The notes: generated from the letters alone by a model not told the origin. Counted from the stretch's first letter, positions 13,936 through 24,112 are shown. The stretch is DNA of 64,000 nt from an uncultured Lachnospiraceae bacterium (GCA_910585825.1 CAJUEY010000010.1:1-64000), one strand, 5' to 3'. Numbers and translations: made by a program.

Positions 13936-14289
13936 ATGGAAAAAACGCAGACATATGGATTTGAAATGATACAGATTGAAGAAATAGAGGAAATCAGAAA
14001 AAGAGAACGGGCGATGCTGATTGATTTGCGGGATGAGAGAAGTTATCGAGAGGGACATATCACAAACGCCCGGAATTATCCGCTTACATACATAGAAGAC
14101 TGGAAAAGAAGTATACCGGAGAGAATCAGTTTGATTTTATATTGTGAGCATGGAAATCAGAGTTTATTGGCGGCGAGAAAGCTAAAAGAGAGGAAAGGAA
14201 AGGTATATACAGTAACAGGAGGCTATCAGGCATATATATCTGCAGATATGGAGATTGGGACATTTCAAAGACAGGGGAAAAGGGATTGA
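13936..14289 (+). CDS. Rhodanese-like domain protein
   Basis: A single rhodanese domain of 117 residues from ATG 13,936. It has the N-terminal DLRDERSYREGHI motif (residues about 30-45) and the active-site loop YCEHGNQSLLAAR with the presumed persulfide cysteine. C-terminal VTGGYQAY completes the fold. Single-domain rhodaneses transfer sulfane sulfur between donors and acceptors; the specific partner is unknown. The TTG at 13,930 is in frame, but the ATG is better placed after AAAAGGAATGGGG. Confidence 0.85.
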   Translation: MEKTQTYGFEMIQIEEIEEIRKRERAMLIDLRDERSYREGHITNARNYPLTYIEDWKRSIPERISLILYCEHGNQSLLAARKLKERKGKVYTVTGGYQAYISADMEIGTFQRQGKRD

Positions 14290-14401
14290 CACTGTTGTTT
14301 TTAAAAGATAAGATGATAAAGGATACTTTCTGCGACCGCTCCAAAGGAGCGTGTCATACTGGGATGCCCGGAGGGGACAAATTAAGAAAATGGAGATACA
14401 G

Positions 14402-15562
14402 ATGAAAAAATTTGAATTAATGGCGCCTTGTCATTTTGGGCTGGAGGCCGTTTTGAAAAAAGAGATTTATGATCTGGGATATGAGATCCTGCAGGTAGAA
14501 GATGGAAGAATTACTTTTGAAGGAGATGCGGAGGCGATCTGCCGGGGAAATATTTTTCTGCGGACAACAGAGAGGGTGCTTTTGAAAGTGGGAAAATTTC
14601 ATGCAGAGACTTTTGAGGAATTATTTCAGGGAATCAAGGGTCTGCCATGGGAATTCTATATTCCTGCAAATGGAAAGTTTTGGGTGACCAAAGCGTCTTC
14701 TGTCAAAAGTAAATTATTCAGCTCAAAGGATATTCAGTCGATTGTGAAAAAAGCAATGGTAGAACGTATGAAACAGGAGTACGATATGGACTGGTTTCCG
14801 GAAGACGGCCCTTCTTATCCGGTTCGCGTTTTTCTGTACAAGGATGAAGTGACGGTAACGCTTGATACATCCGGGGTGTCTTTGCATAAGCGTGGATATC
14901 GTTATTTATGTGGGAAAGCTCCTTTGACAGAAACCTTAGCGGCGGCATTGATTCTTTTGACGCCATGGAAAGCAGACCGGATTTTTGTTGATCCTATGTG
15001 CGGCAGCGGAACCTTTCTCATTGAGGCGGCAATGATTGCAGCAAATATTGCACCAGGGATGAAACGTCGCTTTTTATCTGAAACCTGGGAAAATTTAATT
15101 GAAAAGGATTTGTGGAAGGAGTGTTTCAAAGAGGCGCGGAATATGGTCAATACAGACATTTCTGTGGATATTCAGGGGTATGATATAGATGGGGATATCA
15201 TCAAAGCCGCCAGGGACAATGCAAAACGGGCCGGAGTGGAACATTTGATTCATTTCCAGCAGAGAGGAATAAGCGATTTGCATCATCCGAAAAAATACGG
15301 TTTTATTTTCACGAATCCGCCTTACGGGGAGCGTTTGGAAGAGAAGAAAGCCCTGCCGGATTTGTATCAGCAGATTGGACAGGCTTACCGGGGATTGGAT
15401 TCCTGGTCTATGTATATGATTACTTCCTATGAGGAAACAGAACGATACATCGGACGAAAAGCGGATAAAAACAGAAAAATTTATAACGGAATGCTGAAAA
15501 CATATTTTTATCAGTTTTTGGGTCCGAAACCGCCGAAGAAAAAGAACAGAGGGATAGCATGA
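14402..15562 (+). CDS. THUMP-domain class I SAM-dependent RNA methyltransferase (RlmL N-domain/YpsC type)
   Basis: ATG 14,402 (after AAATGGAGAT) gives 386 residues starting MKKFELMAPCHFGLEAVLKK. A THUMP RNA-binding domain spans about residues 45-155. The Rossmann methyltransferase domain carries FVDPMCGSGTFLIEAA (SAM-binding motif I) and FTNPPYGERL (the NPPY catalytic motif for exocyclic amino methylation). This matches bacterial proteins that form m2G in 23S rRNA, corresponding to the N-terminal half of E. coli RlmL. The stop overlaps the start of the next gene (ATGA), so translation is coupled to a surface protease gene, an unusual neighbour. An in-frame ATG at 14,390 is an alternative start. 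Confidence 0.9.
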   Translation: MKKFELMAPCHFGLEAVLKKEIYDLGYEILQVEDGRITFEGDAEAICRGNIFLRTTERVLLKVGKFHAETFEELFQGIKGLPWEFYIPANGKFWVTKASSVKSKLFSSKDIQSIVKKAMVERMKQEYDMDWFPEDGPSYPVRVFLYKDEVTVTLDTSGVSLHKRGYRYLCGKAPLTETLAAALILLTPWKADRIFVDPMCGSGTFLIEAAMIAANIAPGMKRRFLSETWENLIEKDLWKECFKEARNMVNTDISVDIQGYDIDGDIIKAARDNAKRAGVEHLIHFQQRGISDLHHPKKYGFIFTNPPYGERLEEKKALPDLYQQIGQAYRGLDSWSMYMITSYEETERYIGRKADKNRKIYNGMLKTYFYQFLGPKPPKKKNRGIA

Positions 15563-17277
15563 GACATGTCAGACGTTATATAGTATTGGCATTTATTGCC
15601 ATTTTGGCCTGTATATTGAAATTTCACAGCTTTGGCAGGGACTATGAGACAGTGGAGCAGTTTCGGGGAGCAAAGCTTTTAAAAGAAGATTGGAATCCTT
15701 TGATTGCAGAGACTGTGAATGAGAAACGGATTACAGTCGCCATTGACAACAAAGAATTTACCAATCAGGAAACGTCTATTTTTATGGACAATAATCTCAA
15801 TATTATGGTACCTGTGGACATTTTGCCGGAAGGTTTAAAGTGCAGTTCTCATTTGTATGAAGGAAAAGAGCTTTTGGTGGAGAAAAGAAACGACACGGTT
15901 CTGCTTGGCTTAAATCAGGCGGAGATTTCCGTAAACGAGGAAATGCGAAATATTATTTCCCCCATGATTTGTAAGGAGAATCAGTACTACGTCAGTATTG
16001 GGGAAGTGGCGAAAAGCATCGGATATCAATTTGAATGGAATATAGAAAAAAACCGGGCGTCAGCGGTAGATACTGTAGAATCCGCATCCATTGTTCCGGC
16101 AAGCTATGACTTAAGAAAGCGTAACCGGACAAGCAGGATTAAAGACCAGGGAAATACGGGAACCTGTTGGGCCTTTGCTTCTTTGAGCGCACTGGAATCA
16201 GGGATGCTGCCTAAAGAGTCGATGGAATTTTCGCCGGATCACATGAGCATGAGCAATTCATTTATCATTGATGCCAGTGCAGGCGGAGAATATACAATGG
16301 CAATGGCATATCTTTTGGCATGGCAGGGTCCGGTGTTTGAAAAAGACGATCCTTTCGGCGACGGCAGGACAGAGCCGGGACTTGCTGCCATTAAGCATGT
16401 GCAGGAAATACAGATTATGGAAGGCAAGGATTACGCAAAGATCAAAGAGGCTGTATTTCAATATGGAGGAGTTCAGACTTCTTTGTACAGTGATCTTGGG
16501 AACAGCGCTTCTTCATCTGCTTTTTTTAACAGAGCGAATTATGCTTATTGCTATATGGGTACGGAAAAGCCCAATCACGAGGTTGTGATTATCGGCTGGG
16601 ATGATCATTATGCAAAAGAAAATTTTTCGGTAAATGTGGAAGGCGACGGTGCGTTTATTTGTCAGAACAGCTGGGGAGAAGGATTTGGAGAAAACGGTGT
16701 ATTTTATGTTTCTTATTATGATACGAATATAGGAAGCCACAATGTAGTCTACACAAAAGTGGAAAGCACAGACAATTACGATAAAATATACCAGTCGGAT
16801 CTCTGCGGCTGGGTAGGGCAGATTGGATTTAACCGGCCGTCGGTTTACGGCGCTAATATATATACGGCAGAAGAAGAGGAAGAATTATCGGCAGTTGGAT
16901 TTTATGCCATTGCAAAAAATACGGAATACAAGGCTTATGTGGTGCATGATTTTAAAGATACCGATTCTCTGGAAGAGAGGGAATTGATTGCAGAAGGCAG
17001 ACTGGAAAATCCGGGGTACTATACGATTCCATCCGAGAAGAAAATTTCTTTGGAACCGGGCGAACGATATGGGATTTTGCTGTATATCAACACACCGGAG
17101 GCCGTACACCCCATGGCCATTGAATATGCTGCAGACGAGGCGACAAAAGAGGCTGATTTGACAGATGGAGAGGGTTATATCAGTATGAATGGAAAACGCT
17201 GGGAACATGTGGAGGATGCCTTTTCCTGTAATCTCTGCCTGAAGGCATATACGAAACGAAAAGTTGTGGAGGGATAA
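15559..17277 (+). CDS. Secreted or membrane-anchored C1 (papain-like) cysteine peptidase
   Basis: This 572-residue protein overlaps the preceding gene by 4 bases. It has an N-terminal hydrophobic segment (residues about 6-22). A copper-amine-oxidase-N-like beta domain spans about residues 55-165. Then comes a papain-type catalytic domain: QGNTGTCWAFASLSALE (nucleophile Cys), NHEVVIIGWDD (His) and CQNSWGEGFGENGVFYVSYY (Asn), with QG as oxyanion Gln. A lectin-like beta domain follows to the C-terminus. All catalytic residues are present. The next gene is a cell-wall amidase, so the two may act together on the envelope; the substrate is unknown. Confidence 0.9.
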   Translation: MRHVRRYIVLAFIAILACILKFHSFGRDYETVEQFRGAKLLKEDWNPLIAETVNEKRITVAIDNKEFTNQETSIFMDNNLNIMVPVDILPEGLKCSSHLYEGKELLVEKRNDTVLLGLNQAEISVNEEMRNIISPMICKENQYYVSIGEVAKSIGYQFEWNIEKNRASAVDTVESASIVPASYDLRKRNRTSRIKDQGNTGTCWAFASLSALESGMLPKESMEFSPDHMSMSNSFIIDASAGGEYTMAMAYLLAWQGPVFEKDDPFGDGRTEPGLAAIKHVQEIQIMEGKDYAKIKEAVFQYGGVQTSLYSDLGNSASSSAFFNRANYAYCYMGTEKPNHEVVIIGWDDHYAKENFSVNVEGDGAFICQNSWGEGFGENGVFYVSYYDTNIGSHNVVYTKVESTDNYDKIYQSDLCGWVGQIGFNRPSVYGANIYTAEEEEELSAVGFYAIAKNTEYKAYVVHDFKDTDSLEERELIAEGRLENPGYYTIPSEKKISLEPGERYGILLYINTPEAVHPMAIEYAADEATKEADLTDGEGYISMNGKRWEHVEDAFSCNLCLKAYTKRKVVEG

Positions 17278-17281
17278 TGCG

Positions 17282-18376
17282 TTGGAGGAAAGAATCCTGA
17301 AAAAAGCGGCGATTTTTGTTTTCATAGTTTCTCTGGCTGTCTGCGGAACAATTTTTTATTTTCCCCGTTTAAATACAGCTTCTGAGGAATTTTTGACGGC
17401 AGTGAAGGAATATCAGACGAAAACAAAAGCCGAACAGCTGAATATGACAGGGCTTGAAATTATGGAATATAATAATGAACAGGCGAGAGAAGAGGCAGAG
17501 GATGCACTGTCGTTTCCCGGACAGATTCGTTTACAGCTCCCTCTGGGTGTGGAGGGCAAAGATTTGACTGTGACGGAAAACTATGTAACCCGGACTGTGG
17601 ATATCAGAATTCCCTACGCGGGAGAGGATTATTTTTATGAATATCCGATACTGGGCAGCGGCAAGAATATTGAAAGTCTTACCTATGAGTTTCATAAAAA
17701 CTACGGAGTCGTGCAGTTAATGATGGAGAAAGTGTTTGAACTAAACAGCAGCTGCGACGGGGACTATTTTTATCTTGATTTTTTGACACCGCAGGAACTC
17801 TATGATAAAGTAGTAGTAATTGACGCCGGACATGGAGGAGATGATCCGGGGACAAAAAAGCAGGGGATTTGTGAAAAGGATATTAATCTGGATATCCTTT
17901 TGGAGCTGAAAGAGTTATTTGATGCTCAAAAAGATGCATCCATCGGCGTATATTATACCAGAACCGATAATCAGAACCCAACGCTGGAAAGCCGTATGGA
18001 ACTGGCGGATAAATCAGATGCAGATCTGTTTATCAGTATACACAACAATGCAACAAAAAGCGGTATGATGTCCAGTATTAACGGAACCCAGGTGATATAC
18101 GATGAGCAGCGTGCCAAAGAGGAGCCAACGGTGGAAAACTGGGCGCGCATTTGTCTGGAAGAGGTAACGGCTGTGACGGGCAGCTCCAACAAAGGCCTGG
18201 TGGCAGACAGCGGCGAGGATATCACCGGAAACATCAAGGCGCCGGCTGCATGGATTAAAGTGGGATTTATGACAAATCAGACGGAGCTGGATCTGCTGCG
18301 TTCCAAAGAATACCAAAGTAAAGCTGCCCAGGGAATTTATAATGCGGTTATGAGGGCATTTGCGGAAGGATATTGA
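17282..18376 (+). CDS. N-acetylmuramoyl-L-alanine amidase (Amidase_3)
   Basis: I choose TTG 17,282 as start because GGAGGG lies 8 bases upstream; the ATG at 17,277 is out of frame. The 364-residue protein has an N-terminal transmembrane or signal segment (IFVFIVSLAVCGTIFYF), a linker/beta region to about residue 175, then the zinc amidase: VVIDAGHGGDDPGT (first Zn His), CEKDINLDI (Glu), FISIHNNA (second His) and GFMTNQTELDLL (catalytic Glu). It cleaves the bond between MurNAc and L-Ala in peptidoglycan, outside the membrane. It probably belongs to an operon with the C1 peptidase upstream. Confidence 0.92.
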   Translation: MEERILKKAAIFVFIVSLAVCGTIFYFPRLNTASEEFLTAVKEYQTKTKAEQLNMTGLEIMEYNNEQAREEAEDALSFPGQIRLQLPLGVEGKDLTVTENYVTRTVDIRIPYAGEDYFYEYPILGSGKNIESLTYEFHKNYGVVQLMMEKVFELNSSCDGDYFYLDFLTPQELYDKVVVIDAGHGGDDPGTKKQGICEKDINLDILLELKELFDAQKDASIGVYYTRTDNQNPTLESRMELADKSDADLFISIHNNATKSGMMSSINGTQVIYDEQRAKEEPTVENWARICLEEVTAVTGSSNKGLVADSGEDITGNIKAPAAWIKVGFMTNQTELDLLRSKEYQSKAAQGIYNAVMRAFAEGY

Positions 18377-18414
18377 GGCAGAGAAGGTACATATGAAAGG
18401 GGATAAGAGAATCT

Positions 18415-19011
18415 ATGAAGAGAAAAATCATTTTTGCAACAGGAAATAGAAATAAAATGAGGGAGATTCGGGAGATTCTTGGGGGACTGGATGCAGAAAT
18501 TTTATCTATGAATGAGGCCGGAATTCATCTTGATATCGAAGAGAACGGAACGACATTTGAAGAAAATGCACTCATTAAGGCAAGGGCTGCTGCCAAAGCT
18601 GCAAATGAAATTGTACTTGCAGATGATTCCGGACTGGAAATTGATTATCTGAATAAAGAACCGGGAGTATATTCGGCGCGCTACATGGGAGAGGATACTT
18701 CTTATGAGATCAAGAATCAGGTCTTGCTGGAACGGCTTTCGGGCGTTCCAAAGGAACAGCGGACTGCTCGTTTCGTCTGTGCAGTTGCAGCTGTATTTCC
18801 TGAGGGAGAAGAGATTGTAAAACGAGGCGTCATTGAAGGCTATATCGGCGAGAAACCAGAGGGGGAAAACGGTTTCGGATATGATCCGATATTTTATGTG
18901 GAAAAATATCATTGTTCTACAGCAGCCCTTTCCAGGGAAGAGAAAAATGCGATCAGCCACAGAGGAAATGCACTTCAGGCTATCAGAGGGGAATTGGAGA
19001 AAAGAATATAG
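18415..19011 (+). CDS. rdgB: XTP/dITP diphosphatase (RdgB/HAM1 family)
   Basis: This 198-residue protein starts at ATG 18,415. Signatures are the FATGNRNKMREI nucleotide-binding loop, LADDSGLEID, PGVYSARYMG, and GENGFGYDPIFYV with SHRGNA near the end. The length is normal for the family. It hydrolyses inosine and xanthosine triphosphates to monophosphates, cleaning the nucleotide pool. The phosphoesterase gene follows 10 bases later, a pairing common in Clostridia. Confidence 0.95.
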   Translation: MKRKIIFATGNRNKMREIREILGGLDAEILSMNEAGIHLDIEENGTTFEENALIKARAAAKAANEIVLADDSGLEIDYLNKEPGVYSARYMGEDTSYEIKNQVLLERLSGVPKEQRTARFVCAVAAVFPEGEEIVKRGVIEGYIGEKPEGENGFGYDPIFYVEKYHCSTAALSREEKNAISHRGNALQAIRGELEKRI

Positions 19012-19021
19012 GAGTTATATG

Positions 19022-19504
19022 ATGAAAGTTTTGGTGATCAGTGATACACACGGCAGACATGAGAATTTAATAAAAGTGTTGGAACGGGAAGAGGCGATTG
19101 ATCTGGTAATCCATTTGGGAGATGCGGAAGGCTGTGAAGATTACATTGAAGAACTGGCGAAATGTCCCCTGGAGATCGTGTCAGGCAACAGTGACTTTTT
19201 TTCTGCATTGGATCAGGAGAAGGAGCTGGAGTTAGGAAAGTATAAGATTTTAATTACCCATGGCCACTATTATTATGTGAATGCCGGTATTGAGGATATC
19301 AAAAGAGAGGCGGAAGGCAGAGGGTGCGATATTGTGATGTTTGGTCATACTCACAGGCCGTTGATTCATTATGGGAAAAAGGTAATCGCCATAAATCCCG
19401 GAAGTCTTTCTTATCCAAGGCAGGAGGGGAAAAAACCTTCTTATGTTATTATGGAGATCGATAATAGCGGAAAAGCAGATTTTTTGATTCGATATGCATC
19501 GTAA
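19022..19504 (+). CDS. YfcE/MJ0936-type metallophosphoesterase
   Basis: ATG 19,022 (AGGAGTT 7 bases upstream; ATG 19,019 is equally in frame) gives 160 residues. All metal-binding boxes of the small calcineurin-like family are present: ISDTHGR, LVIHLGDAEG, IVSGNSDF, ILITHGHYY and MFGHTHRP, then INPGS. Members hydrolyse phosphodiesters; the natural substrate is not certain. It follows rdgB directly. Confidence 0.92.
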   Translation: MKVLVISDTHGRHENLIKVLEREEAIDLVIHLGDAEGCEDYIEELAKCPLEIVSGNSDFFSALDQEKELELGKYKILITHGHYYYVNAGIEDIKREAEGRGCDIVMFGHTHRPLIHYGKKVIAINPGSLSYPRQEGKKPSYVIMEIDNSGKADFLIRYAS

Positions 19505-19693
19505 TAGCAACGCTCTGGGGATATACATTTTACTGGAAAATCTGAAAAAAGTATAAAAAATCATCAAATCCATTTTCGAGACTATCAAATTGTGTTAAAA
19601 TACAAACGTTTCTGAATATGGATTTCTTTTTTTGCTACGATTCAGATCAGAACGCAGCTTGGGCAGTTCTCAGTGTTGCCAATGGAGGATAAG

Positions 19694-22600
19694 ATGATAA
19701 AATACAGCGTAAAAAAGCCATTTACCGTTCTGGTGGCGGTAATCATTGTGCTGGTCATTGGTTTTGTTTCTCTTACCGGAATGAAGACGGATTTGCTTCC
19801 GGAAATGAGCATGCCGTACATGATGGTCATTACAACCTATCCCGGAGCCAGTCCGGAAAAAGTAGAGGAAAATGTCACAAAGCCAATGGAAAGCACGTTG
19901 GGAACGATCAATGGCGTAGAAAATGTTACCAGCAGCAGTGCTGAAAACTACAGTATGGTCATGCTGGAGTTTGCAGAAGATACCAGTATGGATTCTGCTA
20001 TGGTCAAGGTGTCCTCTGCTGCGAATCAGATAGAATCCCAGCTTCCGGATACCTGCGGGACACCGAATATTATGGAAATCAGCATGGATATGATGGCGAC
20101 CATGTATGCCAGCGTCAGTTACGAAGGGAAAGATATTTACGAATTGTCTGATTTTGCGGAAAATGTGGTAGTTCCCTATTTTGAGCGTCAGGCGGGCGTG
20201 GCCAGTGTATCTGATCTGGGTATTGTTGAGCAGACGATAGAAGTGCGTCTGAATCAGGAGAAAATCAATAAGATCAATGAACAGATCCTGCTTTTGACCA
20301 ATGACAAACTGGCGGATGCCAAAACAGAGCTGACAGATGCGGAAAATTCTCTGGCAGATGCCAGATCCCAAATTAATCAGCAGGAAAAGGAACTGGAGAA
20401 TCAGCAGACAGAGACCTCTTCTGACTTGGCAGATGCGACGCTGAAATTAAATGAGGCGGTGGCGTCAAGAGCCGCCTATGAATCCCAGCTGACCAGTTTA
20501 AAGGCCAGCAAAAGCGCATTGGAGGGAGAGAAAAAGGCTTACAAGAAAAATAAGATTGAAAGTACATACAACAGCTTAAATGAAATGTTTGCCCAGATGA
20601 AAACGGCGGCAGCCGGAATACAAGCGCAGATGGGCGCATACAGTCCCATTGATGCAGCCCAGATGCCGGAAAATATCAAAGACGCCATTGATCATCCGGA
20701 AAAGCTGAAGTATTTTAAGACAGCAGTAGAGACACTGGCCTCCATGCCGGGCTCTCAGATGGATGCCGGTATCACAGAGCAGGCCGGGGAATTAAATCAA
20801 AAAACATTGAAGCAGCTATATGAAATTGTGAATGTCCGTCTTCCTCAGATTGACACGGAACTGGCGAATCTTGAGGTAGAGATTATGGCGGCAGAGGAAG
20901 TGTTAAAACAGGTAGATCAACAGATGTCTACGGTGGATGATGCTTATAAACAGGCGGAGGAAGGTAAAATTACGGCGGCAGCGGGATTTGGTTCCGGCAG
21001 CGCACAGATTGCAGCTGCGAAAACAGCTATGGATGAGGCCCAGGAAGAACTGGAAAATGCCAACAAGACATATCAGGATTCTGTAGAAGAGGCCAGGAAA
21101 AATGCTAATATTGATCAGATGCTTACGCTGGATGCATTGTCCGGAATGATTTATGCTCAGAATTTTTCCATGCCGGCGGGCTATCTGGATGATGAAAATG
21201 ACAAGCAGTGGCTTTTGAAAGTAGGAGAAAACTATACTTCCGCCGATGAACTGGAGAAAATGGTACTTTGTGAAATTGACGATATCGGAGATATTCATTT
21301 AAATGATGTTGCGGATATTACAACGATTGATAATGCGGGAGATGCTTATGCAAAGGTAAACGGAGACCCGGGCGTAATTCTTTCTGTGTTTAAAGGAAGT
21401 ACAGCCGGTACCAGTGATGTATCCAAAGAATGTTTAACTGCTATTGATGAATTGCAGGCGGAATATCCAGAGCTGAATATTACGCCTCTTGTCAATCAGG
21501 GAGAATATATTTCCATGATTATAGAGAGTATTGTATCGAGTATGTTGATTGGAGCATTGCTGGCAATTATTATTCTGGCAATTTTCCTTTTGGATGTACG
21601 TCCGACTCTGGTTGTTGCATTCAGTATTCCCTTCAGTGTGTTGACAGCCATTGTGATTATGTATTTTACAGGGCTTTCTATAAATATGATGTCTTTGTCC
21701 GGCCTGTCTCTGGCTGTGGGTATGCTGGTAGATAATTCCATTGTGGTGATAGAAAATATCTATCGTCTGCGTTACAGAGGACTAAATGCGCCCCGTGCGG
21801 CTGTGCAGGGAGCAAAGCAGGTGGCTGGAGCAATTATTGCATCTACCCTTACTACGATTTGTGTATTTTTCCCAATGGTATTTACAACAGGAATGGTAAG
21901 AGATTTGATGCTGCCCTTTGCCCTTACTATTACCTTTGCGCTGACGGCGTCTTTGGCAGTTGCTCTTTCTGTAGTGCCAACTATGGGTTCTGTTATGTTA
22001 AAAAAGGCAGCGCCGAAACAGCATCGCATTTTCGACAGAATTCAGGATATTTATGCAGATATTTTAAAATTCTGTCTGCGGTTTAAGGTAGTGCCTCTGG
22101 GAATTTCTGTTGCACTTCTTGTATTTTGCATTGTTACAGTTATGAGAATGGGAATTGTGTTGATACCAGATATGGGCAGCGACCAGATTTCCGTAACAGT
22201 GACGATGCCGGAAGAGGACGACAAAGATACCGCTTATGGGAAAGCAGATGAAGTAATGGAAGCCATTCTTACAGTAGAAGGCGTTGCATATGCGGGCGCT
22301 ATGGACGGCAGCAGTTCCGCAGGATTGATGGGCGGAATGGGAGGCGGTTCCCAGGATAATTACGGAAGCTTTTCTTATTTTGTTTTGCCCCAGGAAGATT
22401 ACAACAGCAAAAAACAGGTGGAAGAAATCTGTGAGGCGATTGAAGAAAATACAAAAGAGATGGATTGTGAAGTCGCAGTATCCAATTCTATGATGGGCGA
22501 AATGGATGAGATGCTTGGCAGCGGACTTCAGCTTGATATCAAAGGCTCTGATCTGGATACCTTAAAGACAGTCAGTGAGGAAATCATGGGGATGCTTGAG

Positions 22601-23692
22601 GACATAGAAGGGTTTTCCAATATTTCCAACGGACAGGAAGAAGCAGATGAAGAAATTCATCTGAATATAGATAAAGACGCATCTATGCGGCTGGGACTGA
22701 CAGGAGCCCAGATTTACGGTGATATATCTGACCGTTTGACGACAGACAAGACGGCGGTGACTATGACGGTAGACGATGCAGACATGGACGTTAAGATCGT
22801 CAATGAAACAAATCTTCTGACAAAAGAAAATCTCATGGATATGGAATTTGAAACCCAGAAACAGGATGAAGACGGCAAGACGGTAACAGAAACCCACAAG
22901 CTCAGTGAATTCGCAACACTGGATTATGGCAGCAGTGTGGCGGATATCAGCCGGTATAATGGGGAGAGGCAGATGAGTGTAACGGCAGAGACGGAGAATG
23001 GATATAATACCACGCTTCTTGCCAGGGAAGTAGAGGAATTGCTTACAGATTATGAGATTCCGGAAGGCTATAGCATTGAGTTTGGCGGAGAGACTTCCAA
23101 TACGACAGATATGCTGAATCAAATGGGAAAACTGTTATTACTTGGATTTTTATTGATTTATCTTGTTATGGTAGCCCAGTTCCAGAGTCTTTTGTCTCCG
23201 TTTATTGTTATTTTTACCGTGCCGCTGGCCTTTACAGGAGGTCTTTTGGGAATGCTTTTTACCGGAGAGCAGATGTCCTTGATTACTTTAATGGGATTTT
23301 TGGTTCTCATGGGAACGGTGGTAAATAACGGAATTGTTTTTGTGGATTATACCAATCAGCTGCGTATCGGAGGTATGACAAGGCATGATGCATTGGTAGC
23401 TACCGGAAAGACGCGTATGCGGCCGATTTTGATGACGGCATTTACAACGATTCTGGCAATGTTGGCGATGATCTTCAGCCAGAATACGGCAAGTGAGCTG
23501 GGAAAAGGAATGGCGATTGTTGTTGCGGGCGGATTGTTTTATGCAACATTTATGACCATGTTTATCGTACCGGTTATGTACGATATTTTGTACCGCAAAG
23601 AAGTAAATGTTGTTGACGTGGGAGATGATTCCATGGATGACGTGCCGGATGACGCGGCAGAATTTATCGAACAGTTAAATAGCGAAGAATAA
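19694..23692 (+). CDS. RND-family efflux permease (HAE1/SwrC-like) with long coiled-coil insert
   Basis: ATG 19,694 with TGGAGG upstream gives 1332 residues. The N-terminal helix and porter domain (MIKYSVKKPFTVLVAVIIVL, DLLPEMSMPYM) are typical. The first membrane block includes GMLVDNSIVVIENIYRLR with the paired acidic relay residues, and the second block has the LMGTVVNNGIVFVDYTN repeat. Between the first porter part and the first membrane block (about residues 185-480) lies a long Ala/Glu/Lys/Gln-rich heptad region, absent from standard RND pumps of about 1050 residues. No membrane-fusion protein or outer-membrane partner gene is adjacent, as expected for a monoderm. It may export amphiphiles like the Bacillus surfactin pump SwrC; the substrate is unknown. 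Confidence 0.92.
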   Translation: MIKYSVKKPFTVLVAVIIVLVIGFVSLTGMKTDLLPEMSMPYMMVITTYPGASPEKVEENVTKPMESTLGTINGVENVTSSSAENYSMVMLEFAEDTSMDSAMVKVSSAANQIESQLPDTCGTPNIMEISMDMMATMYASVSYEGKDIYELSDFAENVVVPYFERQAGVASVSDLGIVEQTIEVRLNQEKINKINEQILLLTNDKLADAKTELTDAENSLADARSQINQQEKELENQQTETSSDLADATLKLNEAVASRAAYESQLTSLKASKSALEGEKKAYKKNKIESTYNSLNEMFAQMKTAAAGIQAQMGAYSPIDAAQMPENIKDAIDHPEKLKYFKTAVETLASMPGSQMDAGITEQAGELNQKTLKQLYEIVNVRLPQIDTELANLEVEIMAAEEVLKQVDQQMSTVDDAYKQAEEGKITAAAGFGSGSAQIAAAKTAMDEAQEELENANKTYQDSVEEARKNANIDQMLTLDALSGMIYAQNFSMPAGYLDDENDKQWLLKVGENYTSADELEKMVLCEIDDIGDIHLNDVADITTIDNAGDAYAKVNGDPGVILSVFKGSTAGTSDVSKECLTAIDELQAEYPELNITPLVNQGEYISMIIESIVSSMLIGALLAIIILAIFLLDVRPTLVVAFSIPFSVLTAIVIMYFTGLSINMMSLSGLSLAVGMLVDNSIVVIENIYRLRYRGLNAPRAAVQGAKQVAGAIIASTLTTICVFFPMVFTTGMVRDLMLPFALTITFALTASLAVALSVVPTMGSVMLKKAAPKQHRIFDRIQDIYADILKFCLRFKVVPLGISVALLVFCIVTVMRMGIVLIPDMGSDQISVTVTMPEEDDKDTAYGKADEVMEAILTVEGVAYAGAMDGSSSAGLMGGMGGGSQDNYGSFSYFVLPQEDYNSKKQVEEICEAIEENTKEMDCEVAVSNSMMGEMDEMLGSGLQLDIKGSDLDTLKTVSEEIMGMLEDIEGFSNISNGQEEADEEIHLNIDKDASMRLGLTGAQIYGDISDRLTTDKTAVTMTVDDADMDVKIVNETNLLTKENLMDMEFETQKQDEDGKTVTETHKLSEFATLDYGSSVADISRYNGERQMSVTAETENGYNTTLLAREVEELLTDYEIPEGYSIEFGGETSNTTDMLNQMGKLLLLGFLLIYLVMVAQFQSLLSPFIVIFTVPLAFTGGLLGMLFTGEQMSLITLMGFLVLMGTVVNNGIVFVDYTNQLRIGGMTRHDALVATGKTRMRPILMTAFTTILAMLAMIFSQNTASELGKGMAIVVAGGLFYATFMTMFIVPVMYDILYRKEVNVVDVGDDSMDDVPDDAAEFIEQLNSEE

Positions 23693-23697
23693 AAAAA

Positions 23698-23737
23698 CCC
23701 GGAACACATGGATAATGACAGGTGTTCTGGATTTTTT
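23698..23737 (+). terminator. Terminator of the RND permease gene
   Basis: CCGGAACAC (23,699-23,707) pairs with GTGTTCTGG (23,722-23,730), with A-runs before and ATTTTTT after. Confidence 0.85.
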
Positions 23738-23791
23738 ATGCCTTAGTATGCAAAAAAGCTGCCGGTGGCAGTTTTTTATGGACAGGAAAGA

Positions 23792-24112
23792 TCATTTTCC
23801 CTGCTCAATGTTTGCAGCAGCTCTTACGGTAGGGAGATGACTCAGGTTGTTGTCGTCTGTGCCATCGGGAATCGATTTTAAATATTCCGTGCCTTTCCGA
23901 TGTGCAATGCCGACGCCTGCGATTTCGCCTGCCTTCGCAAGAGCAACACCCTCTTCTTTGTCTACAATCCGTTCATCTGAAAGCTGATATCCGGTTACCT
24001 TTCCGCCCTGCTTGACAAGGCCGATGATTTCTTTGGCGTTGGCGGAAGGTTTTGGAATATCATCTAAGGTATTGATTGCAAATGAAATTCCTGTATTTTC
24101 TTTTGCATCCAT
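23792..24112 (-). CDS. DUF3892 protein
   Basis: This 106-residue minus-strand protein starts at 24,112 after AAAGGAGG on that strand. It has the DUF3892 pattern: a short strand-helix region with IIGLVKQGGKVTGYQLSDERIV, then a second half VALAKAGEIAGVGIAHRKGTEYL and a C-terminal SLPDGTDDNNLSHLPTV-like tail (here SIPDGTDDNN). No catalytic residues or membrane segment. Function unknown; common in Clostridia. Confidence 0.8.
   Translation of the reverse strand: MDAKENTGISFAINTLDDIPKPSANAKEIIGLVKQGGKVTGYQLSDERIVDKEEGVALAKAGEIAGVGIAHRKGTEYLKSIPDGTDDNNLSHLPTVRAAANIEQGK

Noticed and set aside
14338..14350. GCTCC-AAA-GGAGC hairpin upstream of the RNA methyltransferase
   Set aside because: A short stem without a conserved riboswitch core or T-run. 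No regulatory class recognised.
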